Below the pieces are notes generated by a model. It searched no databases and was not told the DNA's origin. It worked only from the letters and a program-made list of their open reading frames with translations. Made by a program: the position numbers and the translations under genes. This document shows positions 9,280-18,638 of a stretch of DNA of 64,000 nt, in pieces. The DNA lies in NCBI RefSeq assembly GCF_003335505.1, contig NZ_QPEX01000010.1:1426001-1490000 (forward strand), written 5' to 3'. Numbering within the stretch: the first letter of the stretch is position 1; every line of letters begins with the position of its first letter. The DNA comes from Bremerella cremea (lineage in GTDB: Bacteria > Planctomycetota > Planctomycetia > Pirellulales > Pirellulaceae).

Positions 9280-9485
9280 TCGTCTATTCCGCGCGTTGCA
9301 TGCCTTGGTTGCAATTCCGTAAGACTAGCCGATTTGAGGCGTTAAACCAACGCCACAAGCCAGCTGATGGCATGATTTTGCCAACGCTTTTCTACGCGGA
9401 AATAACATGAAAATGCGGCAAATCAGGGATACTCACTTCCCTGAACCTGGGCACTTTAGGCAGCTACGGCGAAATCAATCGCCAC

Positions 9486-9881
9486 TTAGGCAGGCAGATC
9501 GACATCAATCAGGCGACGAATGGTCTCCTGTAGATGCTCGGGAAGGAAGGGCTTCACGATAAAATCTTGAGCCCCTTTGCGGACCGCTTCGGCAACCAAC
9601 GTCGTCTGGTTCAAAGCACTAACCATAACCACTTTGGCATCTGGATCGCAGGCGATAATCTCGGTGAGCCCGTGGATACCGTCATGCTCCGGCATCACAA
9701 TATCCATTGTAACGATGTCAGGCTTGAGCTCTTTATACATGTCGACCGCTTCTTGCCCATTTTGAGCTTCACCCACAATCGTCCAGCCATCTTCGGTGAG
9801 CGAATCGATGACGAGCTTGCGCATCAACATAGAATCATCGCAGACCAATGCTCGCCCACGTGAAGGTGCGGATGTGTTCAT
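9486..9881 (-). CDS. single-domain response regulator (CheY-like)
   Basis: A 131-residue receiver domain with nothing attached. Acidic pair Asp15-Asp16, phospho-acceptor Asp60 in TMDIVMPEHDG, Ser88 in VSA and Lys110 in VKPF are all present, so it should accept phosphate from a histidine kinase. With no output domain it probably works by protein contact, as CheY or Spo0F does. No kinase is adjacent; a CheV-like protein is encoded 20 kb away. The target is unknown. Confidence 0.92.
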   Translation of the reverse strand: MNTSAPSRGRALVCDDSMLMRKLVIDSLTEDGWTIVGEAQNGQEAVDMYKELKPDIVTMDIVMPEHDGIHGLTEIIACDPDAKVVMVSALNQTTLVAEAVRKGAQDFIVKPFLPEHLQETIRRLIDVDLPA

Positions 9882-10196
9882 GGCAAAACTTCTTTCGTGA
9901 TAACCGTGTCAAAGAAAGTCGCGGATCATATCGCTCCTAGTATTCCTAGGTCACTGTTGTGACAAGCAAGGGGGGCCTCTCTCAACTTTGCGCTCTCTTT
10001 GCAGAGCATTGCTCGCGCTGATCACTCAATTTGCTTTGATCGTCCGTTTCGTTGTAATCATCACCAAGGGTGTAGAAGTCGTTCAACGAGAAATGCTCGT
10101 CGTGGCCTGTCCTATTTCACGAATTTATAGAGTGGCGGGTTGTTCTGCCGGATGAATCTCGAATCTTTAGGTTCAGCGAAACAGCGGAGCGGAATC
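9882..10196. other. intergenic region between divergent genes
   Basis: 315 bases with no gene. It holds a small inverted repeat GTCAC-TGTT-GTGAC at 9950-9963 upstream of the response regulator, which could be an operator. No convincing promoter pair was found. Confidence 0.4.
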
Positions 10197-10496
10197 GTGG
10201 AAATCAATCGCAACCAATACTTTATGATTGGAATCGTGCTGTTGGCACTGGGAATCCAGTTTCGCCTGATCGACTCGGTTACATTGACTTCAGAAGCAAG
10301 TCAGTTCCTCGCCAAACGTTTTGCCGCGAAAAGTGCGGAAACTTCCGATGTTCCTACCGCTTTCGTCGCCGCAGCCGAACAGGCTCAGATTTCTCCCAAG
10401 CGAACGGTCAAGCCTCCCCAGTGGCTAGGCTGGGCTTTAATCTCGATGGGGGGAGTGCTCGTTCTTCATAGTCTGGCAATGCCCAAACCGGGATAA
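10197..10496 (+). CDS. small two-span membrane protein
   Basis: A 99-residue protein starting at GTG with the sequence (V/M)EINRNQYFMIGIVLL. GGAG lies 7 bases upstream, which supports this start over two in-frame ATGs 45-57 bases earlier. There are two membrane spans, at about residues 8-26 and 76-93 (WLGWALISMGGVLVLHSLAM), with a polar loop between them. I recall this as a short planctomycete family of unknown function. Probably an inner-membrane protein; no partner is evident nearby. Confidence 0.7.
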   Translation: MEINRNQYFMIGIVLLALGIQFRLIDSVTLTSEASQFLAKRFAAKSAETSDVPTAFVAAAEQAQISPKRTVKPPQWLGWALISMGGVLVLHSLAMPKPG

Positions 10497-10546
10497 TCCC
10501 TACCAAGCTCTGGAACGGCAGAAAACACACGTTAGACCGCCAGCGT

Positions 10547-11479
10547 TTACGGGTTTTTGTAGGGGCGATACCTGGGATTTTCACCCCGGGTAAAGCGAGG
10601 ATTCCCAGTTAGCTGGTTTGCGTCGCGTAACGCACTGTAGGGACGAAGTCGTACGTCGTCGAGGCTAGCCGCAAAAGTCCCCTGCCCTGGCACAATGAGC
10701 TTCAACACCAGGATGCCATGCGGAGAAATACCACCATCGGTCGCCGGTGAATTCCCCTGATAAGGCAAGCGAGCAACTCGTGAGTCGTAACGTGCGGTGG
10801 TTTGATTCAAAGGAATTCGCCATGCCCCGACTCGTTCAAATCGAGATCCTTGACCTTGCGGTACTCCGGAATAGCTCTCACTCTGAAAAGCATATAACTC
10901 CGCCTCTAAGTACCCTTGCGCTACCGTAGGCATCCCTTCGGCATCTTCCGCCGAAAAAGTGACTTCCAGGCCATCTACCGTAGGGTTCTGATCCCAGTTT
11001 TTATAGGTAGCCCAGGCCGACAGAGAAGCAATGGGAGCCGATTTTTGACTGTCTTCATTCTGAATGACAGCCACTTCATTTTCGTTGCTGAAAGCAGTCG
11101 AAGGGCCGATCGTTAGCAGCCCTGATGAAATCCCAGTGGGCGAACCTGCTTCGTGAACACGGTGGATCAGTGTTTTCAGTTGTTCGAACGAGGCTGGCTG
11201 CTCGTTGATCGTTAACTCGCGGATTGCCTTCCAAGCAATAGGGCGAGTCAGCTCGATCGAGCCACGCGTCGAGGTAATTCGAACCGTATCGAAATTGCTT
11301 TTTGGCGATAGAGTCCCTCGAAATGTGCGTCCACTAGCGGTGGTTAGCTCGACAATCGATTTCGTCGAAAGATCCTGAGCAAGAACCATATTCGACCCAA
11401 TCGCCATCAGCCCGCTCAGGACAAACAGCAGCGCCACCACAAAGGGCGCCAAGGAATATGGGAGGATCGATTCGTGCAT
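10547..11479 (-). CDS. secreted or anchored hypothetical protein
   Basis: A 310-residue protein with an N-terminal hydrophobic segment (about 12-35) ending in VLA-QDL, which reads as a signal peptide. The mature region begins with beta-rich sequence (VELTTASGRTFRGTLSPKSN), followed by a mixed domain with GISPHGILVLKLIVPGQGTF near the end. No enzyme signature. Probably envelope-located. It converges with the small membrane protein at 10197 and is divergent from the exported protein at 11742. Confidence 0.65.
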   Translation of the reverse strand: MHESILPYSLAPFVVALLFVLSGLMAIGSNMVLAQDLSTKSIVELTTASGRTFRGTLSPKSNFDTVRITSTRGSIELTRPIAWKAIRELTINEQPASFEQLKTLIHRVHEAGSPTGISSGLLTIGPSTAFSNENEVAVIQNEDSQKSAPIASLSAWATYKNWDQNPTVDGLEVTFSAEDAEGMPTVAQGYLEAELYAFQSESYSGVPQGQGSRFERVGAWRIPLNQTTARYDSRVARLPYQGNSPATDGGISPHGILVLKLIVPGQGTFAASLDDVRLRPYSALRDANQLTGNPRFTRGENPRYRPYKNP

Positions 11480-11741
11480 GGCTAATCTTACGCAAGAGGA
11501 AGAGGCAGATTACTTCCCCCTTCTATATGCAGCCGAAATGCCAACTCCATCCAGACGCCACACAAACAACATAAACCAATTTACTCAAAGGCTTTGCAAC
11601 GAACACACACTAACTCGCGAATGTTTCTTTTTCACCACCTGAGAGATTTTTCGCAACATTGATGAGGGAAGAACGCATCTCCGCCAATCGCAACCTAATC
11701 TTGAGGAAACAGCACGAATAATCAAATGATGAGTGATCAGC

Positions 11742-12158
11742 ATGAATAAATGGCTACCTTGTTTTGTCAGCCTTTTGTGCGTGGCAGCTTTTTTCTTGGC
11801 GACGGCCCCCCCTTCTCGCCCGAACGTTTCCGCTCAGGAAGCCGATACCAACATCACCGATAGGGCCCAGCAAGCCGAAGAGATGTTTCAAAAGAAGAAT
11901 CGCCTTCGTGAAGGCGCGGAAGTTGTCGATGAGATCGGCAGTTTTGAATGGGTCGGAGATCGACTCAGCTTCTCCCCCGAAAATGGGGATCACACCTTCA
12001 AAATCCTAGAAAACCGCATGATGGAACGTGTCGTCCAGGCCCAGGAAAACTCGACAAGCAAACTCATCTGGGTGGTCACCGGCAACATTACCGAATACCG
12101 CGGCGGTAATTTCTTGCTGATGAAGCATGTGATTTTAGACGGAAAACGGAACGACTAG
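11742..12158 (+). CDS. small exported protein
   Basis: A 138-residue protein with a signal peptide (MNKWLPCFVSLLCVAAFF, cleavage near VSA-QEA). The mature part has a helical stretch with AQQAEEMFQKKNRLREGAEV, then a beta-rich part with FEWVGDRLSF and KLIWVVTGNITEYRGGNFLL. No catalytic residues are recognised; probably a periplasmic or surface protein. The frame is open from a GTG at 11733, but the ATG at 11742 places the basic residue next to the hydrophobic core and is preferred. Confidence 0.68.
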   Translation: MNKWLPCFVSLLCVAAFFLATAPPSRPNVSAQEADTNITDRAQQAEEMFQKKNRLREGAEVVDEIGSFEWVGDRLSFSPENGDHTFKILENRMMERVVQAQENSTSKLIWVVTGNITEYRGGNFLLMKHVILDGKRND

Positions 12159-12305
12159 CTCGCTTTTCGAGCGTTTGCCTAATCCAACGTCTGAAGTGCA
12201 GCTAGCTAGTGAACTCTGGCAATCAATCGACAAGATCGTTATCTCCCCCGGTTCGCTGGGCTACTGACTGGTGATCGCATCTTGGGATCGATAATCTATA
12301 GGTCG

Positions 12306-12333
12306 TTGACACTACATAAGTGAAAATTATCAT
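12306..12333 (+). promoter_or_regulatory. sigma-70 promoter of STAS gene
   Basis: TTGACA (perfect), a 16-base spacer and TATCAT (five of six). It lies 135 bases before the STAS start codon, inside a 310-base gene-free stretch that otherwise shows nothing. Confidence 0.65.
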
Positions 12334-12468
12334 AGGGTTTAGCGTTAGAAACGATTCTGGCGCTGAAGTGGCCTGAAAGATTCTCAGAATGCTTCGTTTT
12401 TCCTTTGTATTCGTGAATCTCGCTACGTTAGAATTCTGCGAAGTCTTCAGGTAAAGGGAACCAAATCA

Positions 12469-12828
12469 ATGTCGGATCAAAAACGCCTTAAAATCTCGGA
12501 CGTGGATGGCGTCACCGTGGTTGAGTTCAAGGATCGCAAGATTCTGGACGACATCCAAATTCAAGAGATCGGGCAAGAGTTTAGCGACCTGGTCGAGGTC
12601 GACGGCAAGCGTACAATTCTATTGAACTTTTCTAACGTCGAATTCCTATCCAGTTCGGCGCTGGGTAAGCTGATTAGCCTGGATAAGCACGTGAAGCAGA
12701 AAGACGGAACGCTCAAAATGAGCAATATCCGTCCTGAAATCATGGAAGTCTTCGCGATCACTCGGCTGAACAAGCTTTTTGACATCAAAGAAGATGTTCC
12801 GGACGCTTTGGCCGCTTTTCGTGGTTAA
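12469..12828 (+). CDS. STAS-domain anti-sigma factor antagonist
   Basis: A 119-residue single STAS domain of the SpoIIAA/RsbV type. The signature LLNFSNVEFLSSSALGKLI places phosphorylatable serines at 61-63 at the start of helix 2. When unphosphorylated, such proteins bind the anti-sigma kinase and free its sigma factor. GGGAA lies 11 bases before the ATG. The HATPase kinase gene follows 163 bases downstream, the expected partner. No sigma factor or PP2C phosphatase is nearby, so the output of this switch is elsewhere. Confidence 0.9.
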   Translation: MSDQKRLKISDVDGVTVVEFKDRKILDDIQIQEIGQEFSDLVEVDGKRTILLNFSNVEFLSSSALGKLISLDKHVKQKDGTLKMSNIRPEIMEVFAITRLNKLFDIKEDVPDALAAFRG

Positions 12829-12991
12829 TTGCGTGGCTGCTGTTTTCGCACCCCCGGGTTTATCGCTACACTATTGCTATCACCCACCCGGTGGTGCGAT
12901 GTTTTGTGGCCAGCTGATCTCCAATCAGGTGCCAGGCAAACCTGATTGCCTATTCCCGTAACACTCCTCCCATTTGTGATTGCGCTTAGTT

Positions 12992-13417
12992 ATGGGCGAC
13001 GACAATAACTGGCTCTGGTCCACCGTGGAGACAATCCCTAGCGATACGGGGGAAGGCCAACGTCTTATCAAAGAGTTGCTCACCCAGCTTGAACTAGCGG
13101 AGTGGGCCTCGCACGATTCGTTTGGCATTCACTTGGCCGCTGAAGAAGCAATCGTCAACGCGATTAAACACGGCAACAAGCAAGACCCCAACAAATCGGT
13201 CCATGTCGACATCCGCGTGGGCAAGCAAGAGGTCATGATCCATATCACGGACGAAGGCCCCGGCTTTAACCCGGAAGCCGTGCCAGACCCAACTTTGGAC
13301 GAAAATCTTGACGTCCCCTCTGGCCGAGGTGTAATGCTCATCAAAGCTTACATGACGGACGTCCAATACAACGAGCAAGGAAACTCGGTTCGTATGACGA
13401 AAACCAAGTCGAATTAG
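12992..13417 (+). CDS. anti-sigma factor serine kinase (HATPase_c, RsbW-like)
   Basis: A 141-residue GHKL ATPase. The N box is EEAIVNAIKHGN (about 51-62), G1 is DEGPGF (87-92) and G2 is GRGVMLIKAYM. The size and lack of other domains match SpoIIAB/RsbW, which bind a sigma factor and phosphorylate the STAS partner. The ATG at 12992 was chosen over a TTG four codons earlier. It probably forms a partner switch with the STAS gene upstream; the 163-bp gap allows separate expression. Confidence 0.88.
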   Translation: MGDDNNWLWSTVETIPSDTGEGQRLIKELLTQLELAEWASHDSFGIHLAAEEAIVNAIKHGNKQDPNKSVHVDIRVGKQEVMIHITDEGPGFNPEAVPDPTLDENLDVPSGRGVMLIKAYMTDVQYNEQGNSVRMTKTKSN

Positions 13418-13524
13418 ATCATTCTGGGCCTTTCCTGCGAACCCGTTTTTGTCCTAGCCTGTCATTCTCGATACAAACCTACCTTCTCCCAAGCCAACTC
13501 TGAAAACTTTCGTTAGAGGTGGTC

Positions 13525-13552
13525 TTGAAAGGACGAAGGAAAAAAGTAAACT
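13525..13552 (+). promoter_or_regulatory. possible promoter of tRNA-Asn
   Basis: TTGAAA, 16 bases, TAAACT. The -10 box ends 13 bases before the tRNA. The -10 match is only four of six. Confidence 0.4.
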
Positions 13553-13565
13553 TAGTCACTTCTGA

Positions 13566-13638
13566 TCCCCTGTAGCTCAGTTGGTAGAGCAGGCGGCTGT
13601 TAACCGCCTTGTCGCAGGTTCGAGTCCTGCCGGGGGAG
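13566..13638 (+). tRNA. tRNA-Asn (anticodon GTT)
   Basis: A 73-nt cloverleaf with acceptor TCCCCTG/CGGGGGA (one G-T pair), anticodon stem GGCGG/CCGCC, loop CTGTTAA and T arm GCAGG-TTCGAGT-CCTGC. The discriminator is G and CCA is not encoded. Confidence 0.95.
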
Positions 13639-13680
13639 CCTTTCTTTGCAGCGGAATACGCGCTGGAAATTGAAGCTACA

Positions 13681-13718
13681 AAAAAACGCCGAGAGCATTT
13701 GCTTTCGGCGTTTTTTTT
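13681..13718. terminator. bidirectional terminator
   Basis: AACGCCGAGAGC pairs with GCTTTCGGCGTT around ATTT, with A6 before and T8 after. It can end the tRNA-Asn transcript on the plus strand and the xylanase transcript on the minus strand. Confidence 0.88.
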
Positions 13719-13777
13719 GTTTTCTGGTTGCAGTGTAGCGGAGATAGTAAACGCTTTGATTCACCCGCCTTGGGCAT

Positions 13778-16111
13778 TTACGGGGAGTCGAAGTTCTTTA
13801 CTTCGATAGACCAACGGTCGTGCTGTTTGAGTTCGCTGTCTTCGCCGAGAAACATCTTCGATGCGGCTTGCTTCCCTTTAAGCTGCCAATCGAGCCACGC
13901 CAAGGCTACACGGGAGTATTCGCCACCGTGGGGCTGGCGGTACGTTCCCCCATGCCCGACGTCTAAGTTTGTCATTACGATGGGAACGTGATCGACCCGC
14001 GCGAAGTCGTCCATCGCATTGTTGTAGGCAATGTCGGACGGGCCCCCCATGATGTACAGAACCGGCCGGTGAAACTTTTTCAGATCTTCCTTTTGCAAGC
14101 TGGGCATTGCTGGGATCTGTGACGGATTAGCCAGGATGCCACTATTGCACACGATGGTGGTCGTAATCCTGGGGTCGCTCGATATTTCAATGGCCTGCAG
14201 CCCGCCGCAAGACATTCCCATCGCGGCAACCTTCGTGGTGTTTATCTTGCCTGCATACGTGCTGTCGGCCTTTTCATTTTCAGCAATAATCCAATCCAAG
14301 GCCGTTAATAGCTGTTTGGCTTGCGTTCTTTGGCGGGAGGCTTCGTTGCGATCTGTTAGTTGATCGAGCGGGCCGATCCCGAGAACAATGTAACCTTGGG
14401 AAGCGATTTCACTGAGGAAGTTTTTATGTTCCTCAGTCGTGTTCGCACAGGCTCCATTTCCCCATAGCAGAATTGGTAGTTTTGCTTCCCTACCGAACGG
14501 TGACAAATCTTGCGGGCGATAGATGGTAATGCCCGCCAAGCTTGCGTCTTCTGTAGCAATGGCTGAGAAAGGCCCTTGGCCTCCGTCTTCGATCTTGATC
14601 TGTTGGGGAGGTTCAGTGGCCTTACTCGAATCACGATTTTCCAGTTCATCGACAATCGCCACATAGGCAGGCTTAGGGTGGTTGCCGGCATCGAAAAGCA
14701 AAGGATGCTGCCCCCAACGCCACGTCCGACGATCATTCAATCCCCAGAAGGTAACTCGTTCAATCACATCTTGATGCTTCTTGAAGATGGCAAAGAGCTG
14801 GGCATAGTCGTCCGCTTGTTGCTTGAGATCCTCCAGGGAAGGAGGCGTTGCGCTACGGAAACCGCGTCGATTGAATCCGCCCCCAAACTGCCCGCCAGAA
14901 GCGCCACGTATGGTGACATCAAGCTCGGTGATGCTGACCTTCAAACCGAGAGAAGCATAGTCGGTGATCGCCTTTTCGATCTCTTTAAAAGGAACACTAC
15001 CACTGCGCCAGTGACCTTGAATGCCAACCGCATGAATTGGTGCTCCATCAGCCAAAAGCCGCCGTAGCAACACCATCGAACTCTCGTGCTTGGAACCTGA
15101 TTCAATGTTGTAGTCGTTGTAATAAAGGACTGCCGTAGGATCGGCTTCGTGGGCGTACTGAAACGCCAAAGTAAGGAATTCCGGACCCAACGCTTGCAGC
15201 CATTTCGAGTTTCGCAGGTTCTCGGTCTTTGCTGCCTGAGGACCGCCTCGATCGTCGATGGCCTCGTTCACCACATCCCAGCTTTGCAGTTGCCCTTTAT
15301 AGCGTCCGACGAGCGTATGAATATGCTCCTTCATCCGCTGCTTAATTACTTCCTTGTCGTCCCCCTCGAAAAACCACCCAGGCGTTTGAGCATGCCAAAC
15401 CAACGTATGACCGTGAATGGTCATCTGATTCTGACGAGCCCACTCCACCAAGGCGTCTGCCCGTTCGAATTGCCATTGATTTTCCTGCGGATGAAGTCGC
15501 TCTGGCTTCATGCAGTTCTCAGGTGTTATTGCGGCAAAATGCTCAGCGGCGAGCGCCAGTTCCTCTGCGGAATAACGGGCCGGGAGGTCGCCTGCCATGC
15601 CGATCAAAAAGAAATCTTTACCAGCATCCTTGAGCAAATGATCAATCTTCACTTCAACCAGGGGTGCCACTTCTGTCGTAGGCTGTCGTTTTGGCACTTG
15701 TCGTGTGGCTACGACTTCCTGGCCATTCCGATTTCCGAACATGCGGCTGAGGACGAGGTCGTTTCCTTTTAGTTTGCCGGAGTACTCAATCCGCAGTTCC
15801 CGCTGGTCAAACTGGCGAACCTCGGCGAAAGAGATCGTATCGTCAGTGATTTTCACCTCGGTAAATTCAACGTCACGTTTTTCCCCCTCGGCCTCAACGT
15901 GGGCCGTCGCTTTTGCTGCTGCGTCGCCTTCGGGCGTAAATTGCAATTGATACGTTTGCATTCCAAACGGCGTTTCAAACTGTGCGTACCAAGTACCGGC
16001 GAGCGTTGTTTTTGCTGGCGTAGGCTCTTTTGTCGGCGTTTGTTCCTGGCCAAAAACCATGGCGGTACCCAGCAACACGCAACTGGCAAAGATAATTGTT
16101 CTTAGTGACAT
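13778..16111 (-). CDS. GH10 xylanase fused to alpha/beta-hydrolase esterase
   Basis: A 777-residue secreted protein. Numbering from the ATG at 16111: signal peptide 1-21 (ends VFG-QEQ); a beta-rich domain of about 100 residues (37-137) shared with the next gene; a GH10 endo-1,4-beta-xylanase domain (about 155-490) with acid/base Glu283 in WDVVNEA, nucleophile Glu396 in ITELDV, and HGHTLVWHAQTPGW; and an alpha/beta-hydrolase domain (about 505-740) with nucleophile Ser634 in GMSCGG, Asp693 in GGPSD and His720 in GHGG. GH10 enzymes cut the xylan backbone; the C-terminal domain resembles acetyl-xylan or related carbohydrate esterases and would remove side groups. An in-frame TTG lies five codons upstream, but the ATG gives a cleaner signal peptide. 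Substrate is inferred. Confidence 0.9.
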   Translation of the reverse strand: MSLRTIIFASCVLLGTAMVFGQEQTPTKEPTPAKTTLAGTWYAQFETPFGMQTYQLQFTPEGDAAAKATAHVEAEGEKRDVEFTEVKITDDTISFAEVRQFDQRELRIEYSGKLKGNDLVLSRMFGNRNGQEVVATRQVPKRQPTTEVAPLVEVKIDHLLKDAGKDFFLIGMAGDLPARYSAEELALAAEHFAAITPENCMKPERLHPQENQWQFERADALVEWARQNQMTIHGHTLVWHAQTPGWFFEGDDKEVIKQRMKEHIHTLVGRYKGQLQSWDVVNEAIDDRGGPQAAKTENLRNSKWLQALGPEFLTLAFQYAHEADPTAVLYYNDYNIESGSKHESSMVLLRRLLADGAPIHAVGIQGHWRSGSVPFKEIEKAITDYASLGLKVSITELDVTIRGASGGQFGGGFNRRGFRSATPPSLEDLKQQADDYAQLFAIFKKHQDVIERVTFWGLNDRRTWRWGQHPLLFDAGNHPKPAYVAIVDELENRDSSKATEPPQQIKIEDGGQGPFSAIATEDASLAGITIYRPQDLSPFGREAKLPILLWGNGACANTTEEHKNFLSEIASQGYIVLGIGPLDQLTDRNEASRQRTQAKQLLTALDWIIAENEKADSTYAGKINTTKVAAMGMSCGGLQAIEISSDPRITTTIVCNSGILANPSQIPAMPSLQKEDLKKFHRPVLYIMGGPSDIAYNNAMDDFARVDHVPIVMTNLDVGHGGTYRQPHGGEYSRVALAWLDWQLKGKQAASKMFLGEDSELKQHDRWSIEVKNFDSP

Positions 16112-16175
16112 TGGGGTGATATCCAAAAGAGCGCCGGTAAAAGTGGCAAGGACTCGTCTGAAGCGAGGTAACAGC

Positions 16176-18503
16176 TTATTGATCTTTCGCGGTCTTCACG
16201 TTCTGCAGCGCAAGCACCTTCTGGGCATATCGCTTACCAAACTCACGCGATCCCTCGGAGTTAAAGTGAAGTTTGTCATCGGTACTGAAACCTGCCGAAG
16301 AAATCACATGCGCGGTGGGAATTGTATCTGGCAGGTCGGCAAGAATCTCGTTGAAGCCAGCGCAGCGTCCTCCTTGATCGGCATGGACAAGTTCCCCAGC
16401 GATTAAGGGCACCTCTTCCGCGTTCAAATCGAGATCTGTAAGAATCGCGTCGTACACGGTTTTGACCTTTGCTGGCCATTGCTGATCGCCGGCATTCGAC
16501 TCACCTTGGTGTAGCAGAACCCCTTTAATCACGCCGTGCTTCTGGGCTTCTTTTCCCATGTGAATCAGGTACTGATAAGGGTCTCCATCGTAGCCTTTTA
16601 CGATATTCTTCATCCAATCCTGCTCGCCATCGATGTAGGCTTGGAATGCGTCTTTCTGAAACAATTCGATCTTACAACCTGGCACGTTGACTTTGATAAT
16701 GCCAACACGGGCATCTTCTGGCAGTCCCTCCACCAACGTTTTTCCAAACGAATCGACCAGGCAGATACCTCGCCCTCGGGCGGAGATTGGCGGGACGGCA
16801 TGATACCAGTTCCCTTTCTGCCAGCCGCGAGCCGGATTATCAAAATCGGCCATCACTAACAGACGCTCGTCCACTTCGCGGTCGGCGTCGTTCATACGGC
16901 CGCCGCTTTCCATATTCGATTGCCCCAAGCAAAGGTAGACCTGAAAGTTGGGGTCGACCTTGTCCTCCATTGCCACCGCCTGCTGCGGTGACAATGGCTT
17001 TGCATTGGAGAACGAGACCTTATCGGACGAAGCTGCCGCACGCTTGGCCGTAGCCTCTTCGTTGGCGAAGTTTCCCACCTTCCGTTGAAGCTTCATTGAA
17101 TCGCCAGCAACCTTGCCGGTGTACTGAATACGAATCTGGTTGTCGCCGAAGTTTAGCACCTCGACAAACGAGACCGTATCACCTTCCCTTTGCACCTCTT
17201 GAAACTCAACGTTTCGAGTGCGACCATCCACCTCTGCTTTACCGCTTGCCGTTAACTGCCCTTCTTTTTTGTCGAACGTGAGGACATATTTTTGCAAGCC
17301 AATACGCGTCTCAAAATCAACCTGCCAAGTTCCTGAGAGCTTATCTTCGGTCTGAAATAACAGCGGAGCAAACTCTTTTAAGCTTCGCCGCCAAGTCTGC
17401 CACTCGTGCGCCGTTTCTGGTGACAGATAGTAATGGGCATCAATTCCCATCTCTTTCAACTGCTTGACGGTTTCTGCTGGATCGCCACCACGACGCGCCC
17501 GATCGCCTCCGACTTCTTTACTGCCATAGCTCACAAAAACAAGCTTCACCTGGTCTGCAAAACCTTTTGTGTTCTCCGCATCCTCTTTGCTGATGGTCGC
17601 TCCGCTGAAGAGTCCAATGTGAGAAAACTTGTCCAGGTTGCGCAACGTAATCGCCTTGGTCTCCATGCTTCCCATCGAAAGGCCCGCCATTGCCCGGTTG
17701 GGCTGATCGGTCAACGTGCGGAAATGCGTATCGATGTACGGCACCAACTCGTCTACAAGAACCGTTTCAAAGTCACTGATATCGAAATTGCGCAGCCCTC
17801 CGAAACGAATTTCATTGGTCATGCCATACGTCATCACGATAATAAACGGCCGAACTTTCTGCTCTGCGATCAGGTTATCCATGATTCGCCCGGCATGCCC
17901 TTGCACGCTCCAGCCGTATTCATTCTCTCCCCAACCATGCTGCAAGTAGAGCACAGGGTAGCGGTCTTCCGAGTTCTCGTCGTAACCAGGCGGCGTGTAA
18001 ACAAACGCGCGCCGCTCCGAGTCGGTGCTCGGCGAATGAAAGAAGATCTCACGCATCTGGCCGTGGGGCACATTCTTCAATGCATAAAAATCGCGATCAT
18101 GGGCCGGGATCTCAATTCCGCTTCCCCATCGCATTGCTCCGAAGTAATACTTGCTGTTGGGATCGGGGACTTCCGCGCCATCGATCTTGATCATGTAGTA
18201 ATGGAAGCCCTCGTCCAGCGGGCGAGAATAACCGGTCCAAGCACCATCTTCCCCTTTAACAAACTCGGTGCTATCACGAAACGTCGTGCTGACGCTCTTG
18301 GCATCCGGGGCCACAATACGAAACTTGATTCGTCCCTCGGAGTTGACCTGCGGATAGTCGTGACCTGCCTGATTGGTTACCGCAGGTTTAAAATCGTCTT
18401 TGATCGCTTCCTGAGAGCTTTCCGAGTTTGTCGTCGCTTCTTGTGCGGGGAGCATGCCTATCGGCATGATACCGAGGGCTAACCAAAAGAAGAGTTTTCG
18501 CAT
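16176..18503 (-). CDS. feruloyl-esterase-like / SASA acetylesterase fusion
   Basis: A 775-residue secreted protein, numbered from the ATG at 18503: signal peptide 1-20 (LPA-QEA); an Ig-like/CBM48-type domain (about 45-125); an esterase-D/feruloyl-esterase domain (about 150-385) with Ser276 in AGLSMGS and His366 in TAHEWQ; the shared 100-residue beta domain (389-488); and a SASA/SGNH acetylesterase domain (about 515-765) with Ser529 in LGQSNMES, the block LLHQGESN and His746 in KLHFNSEG. Together it should remove hydroxycinnamoyl and acetyl groups from xylan-like polymers. Earlier in-frame starts would put 41 residues before the signal peptide and were rejected. Probably co-transcribed with the GH10 gene, 64 bp downstream. 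Confidence 0.88.
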   Translation of the reverse strand: MRKLFFWLALGIMPIGMLPAQEATTNSESSQEAIKDDFKPAVTNQAGHDYPQVNSEGRIKFRIVAPDAKSVSTTFRDSTEFVKGEDGAWTGYSRPLDEGFHYYMIKIDGAEVPDPNSKYYFGAMRWGSGIEIPAHDRDFYALKNVPHGQMREIFFHSPSTDSERRAFVYTPPGYDENSEDRYPVLYLQHGWGENEYGWSVQGHAGRIMDNLIAEQKVRPFIIVMTYGMTNEIRFGGLRNFDISDFETVLVDELVPYIDTHFRTLTDQPNRAMAGLSMGSMETKAITLRNLDKFSHIGLFSGATISKEDAENTKGFADQVKLVFVSYGSKEVGGDRARRGGDPAETVKQLKEMGIDAHYYLSPETAHEWQTWRRSLKEFAPLLFQTEDKLSGTWQVDFETRIGLQKYVLTFDKKEGQLTASGKAEVDGRTRNVEFQEVQREGDTVSFVEVLNFGDNQIRIQYTGKVAGDSMKLQRKVGNFANEEATAKRAAASSDKVSFSNAKPLSPQQAVAMEDKVDPNFQVYLCLGQSNMESGGRMNDADREVDERLLVMADFDNPARGWQKGNWYHAVPPISARGRGICLVDSFGKTLVEGLPEDARVGIIKVNVPGCKIELFQKDAFQAYIDGEQDWMKNIVKGYDGDPYQYLIHMGKEAQKHGVIKGVLLHQGESNAGDQQWPAKVKTVYDAILTDLDLNAEEVPLIAGELVHADQGGRCAGFNEILADLPDTIPTAHVISSAGFSTDDKLHFNSEGSREFGKRYAQKVLALQNVKTAKDQ

Positions 18504-18638
18504 GATGTGATCTTTCGCTGAGAAAAGGAGGGGACGAGAAAGAACTTCAATCGCATGAAACAAAGTGCCAAACGATTCCCGTTTGAGGTTATTTTCCCAA
18601 TCGCGCGTCTGTCTGAACGGACACAATTCAAACCCGAT

